Assembly (NCBI RefSeq): GCF_024105665.1
Contig: NZ_JAAAMK010000011.1
Location: forward strand, 48,319-112,318
Length of the DNA: 64,000 nt
Reading direction: 5' to 3'
From: Aliihoeflea aestuarii
Lineage (GTDB): Bacteria; Pseudomonadota; Alphaproteobacteria; Rhizobiales; Rhizobiaceae
The first letter of the stretch is position 1. Each line of letters starts with the position of its first letter. Shown piece by piece: positions 27,201-36,483 of the stretch. The translations under genes and the position numbers were made by a program. Under the pieces are notes generated by a model. It did not search any database, was not told the origin of the DNA, and was given only the letters and a program-made list of their open reading frames with translations.

Positions 27201-27723
27201 CAATCAGGCAACAGCCTGGAAGAGCTTCATGCACCGTCGCGGATTGTCGAAAGGCGATATCGCCATCACGTTCGGCGGCCTTGGCCTCGCTTTCGCCTGC
27301 GCGGCCTTTCCCTGGTACGTGTTCTACAATCAGGAACAGTTCGGCGTTCAGGAAATGCGCTTTTCGGGCAACATGACGCCCGGCGGCGTCGCGAGCATGG
27401 ATGAGAGCCAGCCCATCGCGGCGGAGCCGATGACCCCCGACGATTTCCCGATCATGGAGCTCGACCTCTTCACGACGGCTTCCGCCGTCGTCGATGCGCC
27501 GCGCCCGGTCGTGGTCGACCAGCCGTTTCCCAAGCCCGCCGCCGTCCCCTACCGGATCGTCCATATCGCCAACGGTCGGGCGATGATCGAGGACGAAGGC
27601 GGCTATTTCGTCGTTCAGCCGGGTTCGACCCTGCCCGACGCGACCCGGGCCATGTCCATCGAGCAGCGCGACGGCGAATGGGTACTCGTGAACTCGAACG
27701 GCGGCGTCGTTTCGGCGCGGTGA
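27181..27723 (+). CDS. Uncharacterised single-pass membrane protein of the flagellar locus
   Basis: GTG at 27181 lies inside the fliI end, with GGGAG upstream; the product has 180 residues. A short basic cytoplasmic N-terminus (MHRRGLSKGDIA) leads to one membrane segment (ITFGGLGLAFACAAFPWYVF), then a periplasmic Pro-rich part and a compact C-terminus (YRIVHIANGRAMIEDEGGYF, then VQPGSTLPDATRAMS). I know no named family. The layout suggests a membrane-anchored periplasmic protein made with the rod genes, perhaps an anchor or rod-stage factor. That role is inference. Confidence 0.72.
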   Translation: MPTPPTDNQATAWKSFMHRRGLSKGDIAITFGGLGLAFACAAFPWYVFYNQEQFGVQEMRFSGNMTPGGVASMDESQPIAAEPMTPDDFPIMELDLFTTASAVVDAPRPVVVDQPFPKPAAVPYRIVHIANGRAMIEDEGGYFVVQPGSTLPDATRAMSIEQRDGEWVLVNSNGGVVSAR

Positions 27724-27738
27724 AGCGCGCAAGGCTGA

Positions 27739-27757
27739 CGCAAGACTGGATGGCTAG
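27739..27757 (+). promoter_or_regulatory. Flagellar promoter motif upstream of flgB
   Basis: CGCAAG (27739-27744), nine bases, then CTAG (27754-27757), 27 nt before the flgB start. It matches the flhA copy closely (both CTAG followed by a TTC). Confidence 0.5.
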
Positions 27758-27784
27758 GTTCATCGTCAAGATCGAGGGACCGTC

Positions 27785-28165
27785 ATGCAACCAGTCAACC
27801 TGTTCTCTTTAGCCTCCGAACAGGCCAAATGGCTTTCCGTCCGCCAGGCGGCGGTATCGGGCAATATCGCGAACGTGCACACGCCCGGCTACGCCGCCAA
27901 GGATGTCGAGCCGTTCGAGCAGGTTCTGGCCAACACGCGCGTCGGGCTGAACAAGACGCACGTCAATCATGTGTCGCTGGGAGCGACGGAACAAAATTTT
28001 CAGGTTCGCGAGATCGAGCCGTCCGGCCCTGAACTGCCGGGACGCAATTCGGTGACGATCGAACAGGAACTGATGAAGGCCGGCGAAGTCCGTCGAGGGA
28101 TCGAACTCAACACGGGCATCGTGAAGGCATTCCACCGCATGTATCTGATGACGACAAGAGGCTGA
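27785..28165 (+). CDS. flgB: Flagellar basal-body rod protein FlgB
   Basis: This 126-residue protein has the rod N-terminal motif [20 protein letters not shown] and the usual C-terminal helix ([19 protein letters not shown]). Length fits FlgB (about 130). It forms the proximal rod with FlgC and FliE. FlgC starts 2 nt downstream. Confidence 0.94.
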   Translation: MQPVNLFSLASEQAKWLSVRQAAVSGNIANVHTPGYAAKDVEPFEQVLANTRVGLNKTHVNHVSLGATEQNFQVREIEPSGPELPGRNSVTIEQELMKAGEVRRGIELNTGIVKAFHRMYLMTTRG

Positions 28166-28167
28166 GC

Positions 28168-28584
28168 ATGGACCCGCTTCTCACTTCGATGAAGGTTGCC
28201 GCCTCCGGGCTTGGAGCACAGTCCGAGCGGCTGCGCATCGTTTCGGAAAACATGGCGAACGCGCAGTCGACGGGCAACGTCCCCGGCTCCGATCCCTTCC
28301 AGCGCAAGACGATCACCTTTGCCGCCGAACTCGACCGCGCATCCGGCGGCTCCTTCGTCAACGTCTCCTCGATCTCCAACGATCGCACGGCCTTCCCGCT
28401 GGAACACCTGCCGGGTCACGAGGCCGCCGACGAGGCCGGCTACGTGAAGATGCCGAATGTGAACATGCTGATCGAGATGGCCGACATGCGCGAGGCCAAT
28501 CGCGGCTACGACGCCAATCTGCAGGTCATCAAGCAGGCGCGTGAAATGATTTCCATGACCATCGACCTGATGCGGAGCACCTGA
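28168..28584 (+). CDS. flgC: Flagellar basal-body rod protein FlgC
   Basis: This 138-residue protein has rod motif [20 protein letters not shown] near the N-terminus. The C-terminus reads [20 protein letters not shown], the conserved FlgC end. It builds the proximal rod. Its stop overlaps the fliE start by 1 nt. Confidence 0.95.
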   Translation: MDPLLTSMKVAASGLGAQSERLRIVSENMANAQSTGNVPGSDPFQRKTITFAAELDRASGGSFVNVSSISNDRTAFPLEHLPGHEAADEAGYVKMPNVNMLIEMADMREANRGYDANLQVIKQAREMISMTIDLMRST

Positions 28585-28895
28585 TGCTGACTGCCATTCC
28601 CGCCTTCCAGAATATTCAGGGCGCGCAGCGGGCGCTGGAACCGAATTTCGCACAGCCCGCGCAGGCTCCGACCATCGGCCAGAACTTCGCCGATGCGCTT
28701 GGCGACACCGCCATGGCGACGATCGGCAAGTTGCAGGCCGCCGAGCAGGCGTCCTTCAAGGGCATGCAGGGCGGGCTCGAAACACGCGAAGTGGTGGACG
28801 CGGTGATGAGCGCCGAGCAGTCGCTTCAGGCCGCCATCGCGATCCGTGACAAGATCGTGAGTTCCTACCTCGAAATCAGCCGCATGCAGATCTGA
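28584..28895 (+). CDS. fliE: Flagellar hook-basal body protein FliE
   Basis: This 103-residue protein has the FliE C-terminal block [20 protein letters not shown] followed by [17 protein letters not shown]. FliE links the MS ring to the rod and is among the first export substrates. The ATG at 28584 shares the A of the flgC TGA. Confidence 0.93.
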   Translation: MLTAIPAFQNIQGAQRALEPNFAQPAQAPTIGQNFADALGDTAMATIGKLQAAEQASFKGMQGGLETREVVDAVMSAEQSLQAAIAIRDKIVSSYLEISRMQI

Positions 28896-28908
28896 CGGAG
28901 ACGACATC

Positions 28909-29706
28909 ATGAAAGCGCTCGCAATCGCGGCTACCGGCATGACGGCCCAACAGTCCAATCTGGAAGTCATCGCCAACAACATCGCCAACATCAACACGAC
29001 CGGCTACAAGCGCGCCCGCGCCGAGTTCACCGACCTGCTCTATACGGTCGACAAGCTTCAGGGCGTACCGAACCGGGCCGATACCGGCCTCGTCCCCGAA
29101 GGCGCAAGCTTCGGTCTCGGCGTGAAGCTGGCCGCCGTTCGCAACGTCCACATGCAAGGCTCGTTCGCCACGACCGGCAACACGTTCGACGTCGCCATCA
29201 ACGGCGAGGGTTGGTTCCAGGTTGAAGGCCCGAACGGCGAGAACGTCTACACCCGCGCCGGTGCGTTCAATCTCAACGCGGAAGGTGAACTCGTCACCAT
29301 CCAGGGCTATCGCGTCATGCCGGGCCTCAACCTGCCGATCGGCGCGCTTGATATCGAGATCAATCAGTCCGGTGAAGTCTTCTACCGCCCTGCGGACGCA
29401 GGCGCGAACGCCGAGATGCAATCGGCAGGCACGCTCAACATGGTTCGCTTCGCCAACAATGCCGGCCTGATGCCGCTCGGCGACAATCTCTTTCGCCAGA
29501 CGGCTGCGTCCGGCGAAGCCGAGGAAGGCACGGCCGGCGAACTGGGCATGGGCAAGATCGAGCAGGGCTATCTCGAAAGCTCGAACGTCGATCCGGTTCG
29601 CGAGATCACCGAACTGATCAGCGCCCAGCGCGGCTACGAGATGAACTCGAAGGTCATTCAGGCCGCCGACCAGATGGCGGCGACCGTTTCCCAGAACATG
29701 AGGTAA
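28909..29706 (+). CDS. flgG: Flagellar distal rod protein FlgG
   Basis: This 265-residue protein has the N-terminal motif [20 protein letters not shown]. The central part [20 protein letters not shown] and C-terminal [20 protein letters not shown] are diagnostic for FlgG. It forms the distal rod that crosses the P and L rings encoded just downstream. Confidence 0.96.
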   Translation: MKALAIAATGMTAQQSNLEVIANNIANINTTGYKRARAEFTDLLYTVDKLQGVPNRADTGLVPEGASFGLGVKLAAVRNVHMQGSFATTGNTFDVAINGEGWFQVEGPNGENVYTRAGAFNLNAEGELVTIQGYRVMPGLNLPIGALDIEINQSGEVFYRPADAGANAEMQSAGTLNMVRFANNAGLMPLGDNLFRQTAASGEAEEGTAGELGMGKIEQGYLESSNVDPVREITELISAQRGYEMNSKVIQAADQMAATVSQNMR

Positions 29707-29712
29707 GGCGTC

Positions 29713-30171
29713 ATGCCGCGTCGCGTCACAGGCATCGCAATCGCTACCCTCGCCCTTCTCGCCCCGGCGCTCGCCGCCGCGCAAGAGACGGTCGTGGTGC
29801 CGACGCGCGTCATCTATCCGGGACAGGAGGTCGGCGCCGACGCACTCGAAATCGTACCCCTGCGTCGCAATCTTCCAAACCCCTCGGTCTATGCGCTCGA
29901 CCTCGAGCAGGTCGCGGGCAAGGTGGCGCGCAACACGCTCCTGCCCGGCCGCATGGTCTTCAACGCCGCCTTGCGCGACGCCTATGTCGTGGAAGCCGGC
30001 AAGCCCGTCGAAATGCGCTTCGTGCAAGGCCCGCTGACGATTTCGGCAACGGGCGTGCCGCTGCAACCCGGCTCGGCCGGCGATGTCGTGCGCATCCGCA
30101 ATCTCGATTCCGGCCAAATCGTCTCCGGCGTGGTGATGGCGGACGGCACCGTGCGGATATCGGCATCATGA
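29713..30171 (+). CDS. flgA: Flagellar P-ring assembly chaperone FlgA (short form)
   Basis: This 152-residue protein has a signal peptide (ITAIATLALLAPALAAAQ-like, cleavage near AAAQ). It ends in the SAF-type domain GDVVRIRNLDSGQIVSGVVM, characteristic of FlgA. The rhizobial form lacks the longer N-terminal domain of enteric FlgA. It helps FlgI form the P ring in the periplasm. The flgI start overlaps its last 4 nt. Confidence 0.9.
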   Translation: MPRRVTGIAIATLALLAPALAAAQETVVVPTRVIYPGQEVGADALEIVPLRRNLPNPSVYALDLEQVAGKVARNTLLPGRMVFNAALRDAYVVEAGKPVEMRFVQGPLTISATGVPLQPGSAGDVVRIRNLDSGQIVSGVVMADGTVRISAS

Positions 30172-31271
30172 TGCGGTTCCTCATCGCCGCGCTCGCCGTT
30201 TTCGCCGCTCTCACGCTGCCGGCAGGCGCGAATTCGCGCATCAAGGATGTGGCGACCCTGCAAAGCGCGCGCGACAACCAGCTCGTCGGCTACGGCCTTG
30301 TCATCGGCCTTCAGGGTTCGGGCGATTCCCTGCGCAACTCGCCCTTCACCGAACAATCGATCCGCGCGATGCTGGAAAATCTCGGCATCGCTTCGCAGGG
30401 CACATCGGCGCGCTCGCGCAACGTCGCGGCGGTCATTGTGACGGCGAACCTGCCGGCCTTCGTCCAGTCCGGCTCGCGCATCGACGTGAACGTGTCCTCG
30501 ATGGGCGATGCCGCCTCGCTGCAAGGCGGAACACTCGTCATGACGCCGCTGCGCGCACCCGATGGCGACATCTACGCCGTGGCGCAGGGCGGCGTGATCG
30601 TCTCCGGCTTTACCGCGCAGGGCGCAGCAGAAACGCTGACGCAAGGCGTCCCCACCGCCGGCCGCGTGCCGAACGGCGCAATCGTCGAGCGCGAGGTTCC
30701 CGGCGCATTCAACGCCGACGCGACGCTGACCTTGCAGCTTCGCAATCCCGACTTCTCCACCGCCGTTCGCATCACCGACGCGATCAACGCCTATACGCGC
30801 CAGCGCTTCGGCACCGCCGTCGCCGCCGAGCAGGATGCGCGCACGGTCACGATCACCCGCCCGCAGAACGTTTCGACCGCGCGCTTTTATGCCGAGATCG
30901 AGAACCTCGCCATTCAGACCGATACGCCCGCACGCGTGGTGATCGACGAGCGCACCGGCACCATCGTCATCGGCCAGGACGTGAAGATCGCGCGCGTCGC
31001 GATCAGCCACGGCACCTTGACGGTACGGATCACGGAAATGCCGCAGGTCGTCCAGCCCGACCCCTTCACGGACGGCCGGACTGCGATCGAGGACTTCACG
31101 CAGATCGAGGCCGAGCAGCCGGATTCGCAGGTCGCGCTTCTCGACGGTCCGAACCTTGAAACGCTGGTCGCCGGCCTCAACCGCCTCGGCGTCAGGCCGG
31201 ACGGCATCATTTCCATCCTTCAGGGCATCAAGTCGGCCGGCGCGTTGCAGGCCGAACTGGTCGTGCAATAG
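30168..31271 (+). CDS. flgI: Flagellar P-ring protein FlgI
   Basis: This 367-residue protein has a signal peptide ending LPAGANS, then RIKDVATLQSARDNQLVGYG and VIGLQGSGDSLRNSPFTEQS, both FlgI signatures. The C-terminus LNRLGVRPDGIISILQGIKS is also typical. FlgI forms the P ring in the peptidoglycan layer. ATG at 30168 or the adjacent 30171 could be the start. Confidence 0.96.
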   Translation: MMRFLIAALAVFAALTLPAGANSRIKDVATLQSARDNQLVGYGLVIGLQGSGDSLRNSPFTEQSIRAMLENLGIASQGTSARSRNVAAVIVTANLPAFVQSGSRIDVNVSSMGDAASLQGGTLVMTPLRAPDGDIYAVAQGGVIVSGFTAQGAAETLTQGVPTAGRVPNGAIVEREVPGAFNADATLTLQLRNPDFSTAVRITDAINAYTRQRFGTAVAAEQDARTVTITRPQNVSTARFYAEIENLAIQTDTPARVVIDERTGTIVIGQDVKIARVAISHGTLTVRITEMPQVVQPDPFTDGRTAIEDFTQIEAEQPDSQVALLDGPNLETLVAGLNRLGVRPDGIISILQGIKSAGALQAELVVQ

Positions 31272-31279
31272 GCCGAGCG

Positions 31280-31759
31280 ATGAAACATCTCCCCCTCACG
31301 ACTGTTTTCCTCGGCCTTCTCGTCCTGACCGGCCCCGCCGCGACGCAGGAAGCGCCGCCCGTGTCCAACGACGTCGAACGCTTCTGCACCAATATCGCCG
31401 ATGCCGCGCGAGACCAGCGCCATGCGCTTCAGGCCGAGGAACTTCGCAAGCTCCAGGCGGAGATCGATTCGCGCATCGACGCGCTCGAGGAAAAACGCGC
31501 CGAATACGAGGAATGGCTGCGCCGTCGCGAGACGTTCCTCGCCAGGGCGCAGGACAATGTCGTCGACATCTATGGCCGCATGCGCCCCGACGCCGCCGCC
31601 GAGCGGCTGACCGAGCTCGGTCCCGAGCTTGCCGCCGGCATCCTGATGAAGCTCGATGCGCGCCGCGCCGGCATCATCATGAACGAAATGGAAACCAAGG
31701 CAGCCGCCGGCGTCACCAGCGTCATGGCGAGCGCCGCGCGCCCGAAGGATCCCTCATGA
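31280..31759 (+). CDS. motE: Periplasmic motility protein MotE
   Basis: This 159-residue protein has a signal peptide (LPLTTVFLGLLVLTGPAATQ). A charged coiled coil (about 55-95, ELRKLQAEIDSRIDALEEKR) comes next, then a MgtE-N-like end (RMRPDAAAERLTELGPELAA, ILMKLDARRAGIIMNEME). This is the MotE layout; in S. meliloti MotE is a periplasmic chaperone of the stator-linked MotC. motC is at 38.3 kb. The stop overlaps the flgH ATG. Confidence 0.85.
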   Translation: MKHLPLTTVFLGLLVLTGPAATQEAPPVSNDVERFCTNIADAARDQRHALQAEELRKLQAEIDSRIDALEEKRAEYEEWLRRRETFLARAQDNVVDIYGRMRPDAAAERLTELGPELAAGILMKLDARRAGIIMNEMETKAAAGVTSVMASAARPKDPS

Positions 31760-32460
31760 GCCTGCGTCACGGCGCCGCCGTTCTCTCCGTCCTCATCCTC
31801 GCCGGCTGCGCGCAGACGGCCGAACTCGGCCGGGAGCCGAAGCTGACGCCCGTCGGCTACGGTATGGTGTCCGGCACGCGCCAGACCATGACCTATCCGA
31901 ACCCGGCCGCGCCGGAAGTGCGCCGTTCCTCGCTGTGGGACGACCGTCAAAGCCGCCTCTTCACCGATGCGCGCGCGCTCGACAATGGCGACATCCTGAC
32001 CGTCATGATCTCGATCAACGACCGCGCCGCGCTCAACAACGAATCCGACCGCCGCCGCACCTCTGCGCGTTCGATGGGCTTGTCGGGCAGCGCGGAGTGG
32101 GACGGCGTTGGAACCGGCGGCGGGCTCGACCTTACCGCAGCCGGCAACAGCCAGAGCGTCGGGCGCGGGACGACGGAGCGCTCCGAACGGATCGACATGC
32201 GCGTGGCGGCCGTCGTCACCGACGTTCTGCCCAACGGCAACCTCATGATCATGGGATCGCAGGAAGTGCGCGTGAACGCCGAACTGCGCATCCTGACCAT
32301 CGCCGGCATCGTGCGCCCGTCCGACATCAGCGCCGGAAACACCATCGCCTATGACCGCATCGCCGAGGCGCGCGTCTCCTATGGCGGGCGCGGACGCCTG
32401 TCGGAAGTCCAGCAGCCGGCATGGGGCCAGCAGGTCTCCGACGTCATATTGCCGTTCTAG
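31756..32460 (+). CDS. flgH: Flagellar L-ring lipoprotein FlgH
   Basis: ATG at 31756, overlapping the motE stop (ATGA), gives 234 residues. A lipoprotein signal is clear (VLSVLILAGC, lipobox LAGC). Later motifs are SLWDDRQSRLFTDARALDNG, GNLMIMGSQEVRVNAELR and GRGRLSEVQQPAWGQQ, all typical of FlgH. It forms the outer-membrane L ring. Confidence 0.95.
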   Translation: MSLRHGAAVLSVLILAGCAQTAELGREPKLTPVGYGMVSGTRQTMTYPNPAAPEVRRSSLWDDRQSRLFTDARALDNGDILTVMISINDRAALNNESDRRRTSARSMGLSGSAEWDGVGTGGGLDLTAAGNSQSVGRGTTERSERIDMRVAAVVTDVLPNGNLMIMGSQEVRVNAELRILTIAGIVRPSDISAGNTIAYDRIAEARVSYGGRGRLSEVQQPAWGQQVSDVILPF

Positions 32461-32471
32461 GAAAGACAGCC

Positions 32472-32960
32472 GTGACCCTTGCAATCGACGACCAGACGCC
32501 CGGTGCAAAAAAAGGCGGCTCGCTCCTCCTCACTGGCGCTGTCCTGCTCGTCCTGACGGCCGGCGCAGCCGGCGGCGGCTGGTTCCTGGGCAATATGCTC
32601 GGCGCCGAAGCCGGAGAAGCGCGCGCAAGCGCTGCCGAAGCCGCCGCGAATGCCGAGTCAGGCGAATTCGAATCCGCGCTGGCGCTCTACCCGATGCCCG
32701 TCATGTCGACCGGCCTTGCGGCCCCGTCGGATGTCTGGGTACGGCTGGAGGCGACGCTGCTCTTTGACGAGGCAGTGGACGAATTGGTGGGCGAACAGGT
32801 GCATCAGGACGTCTTCGCATTCCTGCGGACCGTCAAGCCGCACCAGATCGAGGGCGCTTCGGGCTATCGCCATTTCAAGACAGACCTGGAAGACATCGCG
32901 CGCATCCGGTCCGAGGGCAAGGTGAAGGGCGTTCTCATCCGGACGCTGATGTTCGAATGA
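32472..32960 (+). CDS. fliL: Flagellar basal-body-associated protein FliL
   Basis: GTG at 32472, just after flgH, gives 162 residues. It has one membrane segment (LLLTGAVLLVLTAGAAGGGW) and a periplasmic domain with ALYPMPVMSTGLA and KTDLEDIARIRSEGKVKGVL. Length and layout fit FliL, which surrounds the stator units. The stop overlaps the fliP start. Confidence 0.87.
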   Translation: MTLAIDDQTPGAKKGGSLLLTGAVLLVLTAGAAGGGWFLGNMLGAEAGEARASAAEAAANAESGEFESALALYPMPVMSTGLAAPSDVWVRLEATLLFDEAVDELVGEQVHQDVFAFLRTVKPHQIEGASGYRHFKTDLEDIARIRSEGKVKGVLIRTLMFE

Positions 32961-33691
32961 AGTTTCTCGCCTTTGCATTCGCCTTTTTCTGGCTCGCCGG
33001 CCCGGCCGAAGCCCAGACGCTCGATCTCGGCGCGCTGACCGGCCAGACCGATGGTTCGACGGTCGGCACGATCATCCAGCTTTTCGGGATATTGACGGTC
33101 CTGTCGCTCGCGCCCGGCATCCTGATCATGGTGACGAGCTTCACCCGCTTCGTCATCGCGCTGTCGATCCTGCGCGCCGGCATGGGGCTGCCCTCCACGC
33201 CTGCGAACCTGATCCTGATCTCACTGTCGCTGTTCATGACCTTCTACGTCATGTCGCCGACCTTCGATCAGGCATGGCAGAACGGCCTCCAGCCGCTGAT
33301 CGCCAACGAGATTTCGGAAGAGGAAGCCGTTTCGGAAATCGCCGAGCCGTTCCGCGAGTTCATGCTGCGCAACGTGCGCGAGCAGGATCTGGCTCTTTTC
33401 GCCGACCTGGCCGTCGAGCGCGGGCAGGCGATCGCGGAGGGCGAAGTCGTCGACATGCGCATCCTCGTTCCCGCCTTTCTAATCTCGGAAATCCGGCGCG
33501 GATTCGAGATCGGCTTTCTGATCGTCCTGCCGTTTCTGGTCATCGACCTGATCGTCGCGACCATCACCATGGCCATGGGCATGATGATGCTGCCGCCGAC
33601 GGTCGTGGCATTGCCGTTCAAGATCCTGTTCTTCGTTCTGATCGACGGCTGGAACCTGCTCGTCGGCTCGCTGGTGCGGTCGATTTCCTGA
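32957..33691 (+). CDS. fliP: Flagellar type III export protein FliP
   Basis: This 244-residue protein starts with a cleavable signal (FAFFWLAGPAEAQ). Family motifs are APGILIMVTSFTRFVIALSI, PANLILISLSLFMTFYVMSP and MAMGMMMLPPTVVALPFKIL. FliP forms the export gate with FliQ and FliR, encoded far downstream. It ends the rod-ring group before flagellin. Confidence 0.96.
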   Translation: MKFLAFAFAFFWLAGPAEAQTLDLGALTGQTDGSTVGTIIQLFGILTVLSLAPGILIMVTSFTRFVIALSILRAGMGLPSTPANLILISLSLFMTFYVMSPTFDQAWQNGLQPLIANEISEEEAVSEIAEPFREFMLRNVREQDLALFADLAVERGQAIAEGEVVDMRILVPAFLISEIRRGFEIGFLIVLPFLVIDLIVATITMAMGMMMLPPTVVALPFKILFFVLIDGWNLLVGSLVRSIS

Positions 33692-33716
33692 ATATTATTT
33701 CCTGCTGTCACACCTC

Positions 33717-33735
33717 GTTAACATATCGTCCCTAT
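33717..33735 (+). promoter_or_regulatory. Weak copy of flagellar motif upstream of flagellin
   Basis: GTTAAC (33717-33722), nine bases, then CTAT (33732-33735). It keeps the AA, the 9-nt spacing and CTAT of the other flagellar copies, but not the CGC. The 168-bp leader down to the flagellin ATG also contains CTAGAGGGG and a CACCGGTAAAAGCCCGGT region with no obvious stable fold. Confidence 0.35.
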
Positions 33736-33859
33736 GAATCGCTCCAGCACGACGGACCGATCCCTAGAGGGGTGAATCGCGAGGCATGATGCCGTTTCCG
33801 TCGCACCGGTAAAAGCCCGGTATGTCCCGTAGTATTTTCACACACAGGGGCACTAGAAA

Positions 33860-34744
33860 ATGTCTAGCCTTCTCACAAACGCTTCGGCGATGACCGCTCT
33901 CCAGACGCTGTCGCTGACCAACAAGAACATGGCGACCACGCAGAACCGCATCGCCACCGGCGAGCGCGTTTCGGGCGCGTCGGACAATGCCGCCTATTGG
34001 TCCATCGCGACCACCATGCGCTCGGATAATAAAGCCATTTCGTCCGTCCAGGACTCTCTTGGTCTGGGCGCCGGCAAGGTGGACACGGCCTATACCGGCA
34101 TGAATGCCGCGATCGAGGTCGTCGATGAAATCAAGCAGAAGCTTGTCTCTGCAATCGGCGCGAGTGCAGGCGACCGCGAAAAAATCCAGACGGAAGTTTC
34201 GGAGTTCCTCGGTCAGCTCGCAGGCATCGCACAGTCCGCAAACTACGCCGGTTCGAACTTGCTCGCCAACGCAGGTGACGCGACGGCGGACCTCAGCATC
34301 GTTTCTTCGTATAACCGCGCCGCTGACGGCACCGTTACCGTTGAAAAGCTTGCCGTCGTCGCCGCTGATTCACAGTTGACGGCAGCAGACGGCACCTTCG
34401 CCGGCCTTCTGGCAGGTTTCGATGCCATGGACGATACCGGCATCAGCGCAGCAGCAGATGACGCTGCCATCGAAGCCTTCCTTAGCACTGTCGAGACTGC
34501 TCTGACGTCGATGACGGAAGCTGCCTCCACGCTTGGTGCTTCGAAGAAGCGCATCGATATGCAGGCCGACTTCACCTCGAAGCTCTCGGACGCCATCGAA
34601 CGCGGCGTCGGACAGCTCGTCGATGCCGACATGAACGCCGAATCGGCTCGCCTTTCGGCTCTGCAGACGCAGCAGCAGCTCGGCATCCAGGCGCTCTCGA
34701 TCGCCAACCAGTCGTCGCAGAACATCCTGTCGCTCTTCCGCTAA
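33860..34744 (+). CDS. flaA: Flagellin
   Basis: This 294-residue protein has the conserved N-terminal D0/D1 (NASAMTALQTLSLTNKNMAT, then NRIATGERVSGASDNAAYWS) and C-terminal D1/D0 (SARLSALQTQQQLGIQALSI, ending QNILSLFR). The short, variable middle (about 140-200, Asp/Ala rich) means the outer domains are reduced, as in many rhizobial flagellins. Only one flagellin is in the window. A strong terminator follows. Translation is probably controlled by FlbT/FlaF, encoded at 45.3-46.1 kb. Confidence 0.95.
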   Translation: MSSLLTNASAMTALQTLSLTNKNMATTQNRIATGERVSGASDNAAYWSIATTMRSDNKAISSVQDSLGLGAGKVDTAYTGMNAAIEVVDEIKQKLVSAIGASAGDREKIQTEVSEFLGQLAGIAQSANYAGSNLLANAGDATADLSIVSSYNRAADGTVTVEKLAVVAADSQLTAADGTFAGLLAGFDAMDDTGISAAADDAAIEAFLSTVETALTSMTEAASTLGASKKRIDMQADFTSKLSDAIERGVGQLVDADMNAESARLSALQTQQQLGIQALSIANQSSQNILSLFR

Positions 34745-34768
34745 GAGCTTCACGACTTCTGACCTTGG

Positions 34769-34800
34769 ATCGGGCCGCGCTTGTCGCGGCCCGATTTCAT
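34769..34800 (+). terminator. Rho-independent terminator after flagellin
   Basis: ATCGGGCCGCG / CTTGT / CGCGGCCCGAT makes a perfect 11-bp stem, followed by TTCATTTT. It lies 25 nt after the flagellin stop and isolates the gene from fliF. Confidence 0.9.
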
Positions 34801-34805
34801 TTTCG

Positions 34806-34824
34806 CACAAGCTTGAAACCCTAA
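34806..34824 (+). promoter_or_regulatory. Flagellar promoter motif upstream of fliF
   Basis: CACAAG (34806-34811), nine bases, then CTAA (34821-34824), 36 nt before the fliF start and right after the flagellin terminator. fliF therefore very likely has its own promoter here. Confidence 0.5.
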
Positions 34825-34860
34825 GGTCTTCGCAACCCGTACTGCCGGAGCGCGAGACCT

Positions 34861-36483
34861 TTGCCCCAACAACTCAATACTCTTCTCGACAATCTCAAGG
34901 CTTTCGGGCCGCAGAAGCTCGCCATCATGGGCGGCGTCGGCGCGTTCATCGTCGCGACGATCATCATCGCCTCGATCTATCTGAACAAGCCGACCTACGA
35001 GACGCTCTATGTCGGCCTCGACCGGGGTGACATCAACCAGATCGGCATGGTGCTGGGCGAGAACGGCATCGACTTCGACGTCGCCAGCGACGGCACCACC
35101 GTCCTCGTTCCCGTCGGCCGCACCGGCCCGGCCCGCATGCTGCTCGCCGAGCGCGGCCTGCCGACCTCTGCCAATGCGGGCTACGAACTCTTCGACAATG
35201 TCGGCTCCTTCGGCCTGACCTCCTTCATGCAGCAGGTGACGCGCGTGCGCGCGCTGGAAGGCGAAATCGCCCGCACGATCCAGTCGATCACCGGCGTCAA
35301 GGCGGCGCGCGTCCACATCGTCATGTCGGAGCGCGCCAATTTCCGCCGCGAGGAACAGCGCCCGTCCGCTTCCGTCGTCATCCGCACTGCCGGCACGAAC
35401 GCGACGCAGGCTGCCATGTCGATCCGCCACATGGTCTCGGCCGCCGTGCCGGGCCTTTCGGTCGAGGACGTGACCGTGCTTGATTCGGGCGGCACGCTGC
35501 TGGCGGCCGGCGACGATCCGAACAACATGGCGCTGACGCGTGCGCTGGGCATCGAGCGTTCCGTCGAAGCGCAGGTCGAGGACAATATCCGCCGCGCGCT
35601 CGCGCCCTATCTCGGCAACGACAATTTCCGCGCTTCGGTCAAGGCGGAGGTCAACACGGATGCGCGCCAGATCGAGGAGACGATCTTCGATCCCGAATCC
35701 CGCGTCGAGCGCTCCATGCAGGTCGTGCGCACCAACGACCAGTCGAACCAGCGCGAAGCCTCGCCTTCGACCTCGGTCCAGCAGAACCTGCCCGAAGAGC
35801 AGGCTTCGCCCGGTGCCGGCCCCGAATCGTCAGAACAGCGCGAGCGTCGCGAGGAAACGACGAATTACGAGATCAATTCCAAGCGCATCGCCACCGTCTC
35901 GAACGGCTATTCCGTGTCCAAGATGTCGATCGCGGTCGTCGTCAACCAGGCGCGCATCGCGGCCGTTCTGGGCGAGAGCGCGGCAGCCGAGCAGATCGAG
36001 GCCCGCGTCGCCGAAATCCGCAACGTCGTCGCGTCGGCGACCGGTTTCAGCGAAGAGCGCGGCGATATCCTCACCGTCTCGTCGGTCGAGTTCATGGACG
36101 GGCTTGCTGGCGTCGAACCGATCACGCAAAGCTGGCTGGAAGCGGCCGGCCGCCACACCGGCACCATGATCAACGCGCTCGCCTTCGTCGTCGTAGTGTT
36201 CCTGCTCTCCTTCTTCGGCCTGCGCCCGCTGACGGCGGCGTTGACGAAACAGCCGGCCACGGAACCGTCCTTCGACGACGTACAGAACAGCCTGCCCGCG
36301 CCGGCAGACGGCCAAAGCGAAGCCGCGCAGGCCCTGCCCGGCCCGGCGACCTCGAACGTCTCCGACGATCTGCGCCGCAAGCTGAGGCCGAACCCGCAGG
36401 AGCGTCTCGCGCGCATGGTCGATCTCAACGAGGAACGCACCGCGCAGATTCTCCGCAAATGGGCGCATAAGGAGGCCGCATGA
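34861..36483 (+). CDS. fliF: Flagellar MS-ring protein FliF
   Basis: TTG start at 34861 with GGAG 11 nt upstream; 540 residues. Membrane segments lie near residues 22-42 (LAIMGGVGAFIVATIIIASI) and 435-455 (MINALAFVVVVFLLSFFGLR). The periplasmic ring-building motifs include VGSFGLTSFMQQVTRVRALE and RVHIVMSERANFRREEQRPS. The C-terminal tail carries the FliG-binding region (LARMVDLNEERTAQILRKWA). It is the base on which the motor is built. Confidence 0.96.
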   Translation: MPQQLNTLLDNLKAFGPQKLAIMGGVGAFIVATIIIASIYLNKPTYETLYVGLDRGDINQIGMVLGENGIDFDVASDGTTVLVPVGRTGPARMLLAERGLPTSANAGYELFDNVGSFGLTSFMQQVTRVRALEGEIARTIQSITGVKAARVHIVMSERANFRREEQRPSASVVIRTAGTNATQAAMSIRHMVSAAVPGLSVEDVTVLDSGGTLLAAGDDPNNMALTRALGIERSVEAQVEDNIRRALAPYLGNDNFRASVKAEVNTDARQIEETIFDPESRVERSMQVVRTNDQSNQREASPSTSVQQNLPEEQASPGAGPESSEQRERREETTNYEINSKRIATVSNGYSVSKMSIAVVVNQARIAAVLGESAAAEQIEARVAEIRNVVASATGFSEERGDILTVSSVEFMDGLAGVEPITQSWLEAAGRHTGTMINALAFVVVVFLLSFFGLRPLTAALTKQPATEPSFDDVQNSLPAPADGQSEAAQALPGPATSNVSDDLRRKLRPNPQERLARMVDLNEERTAQILRKWAHKEAA

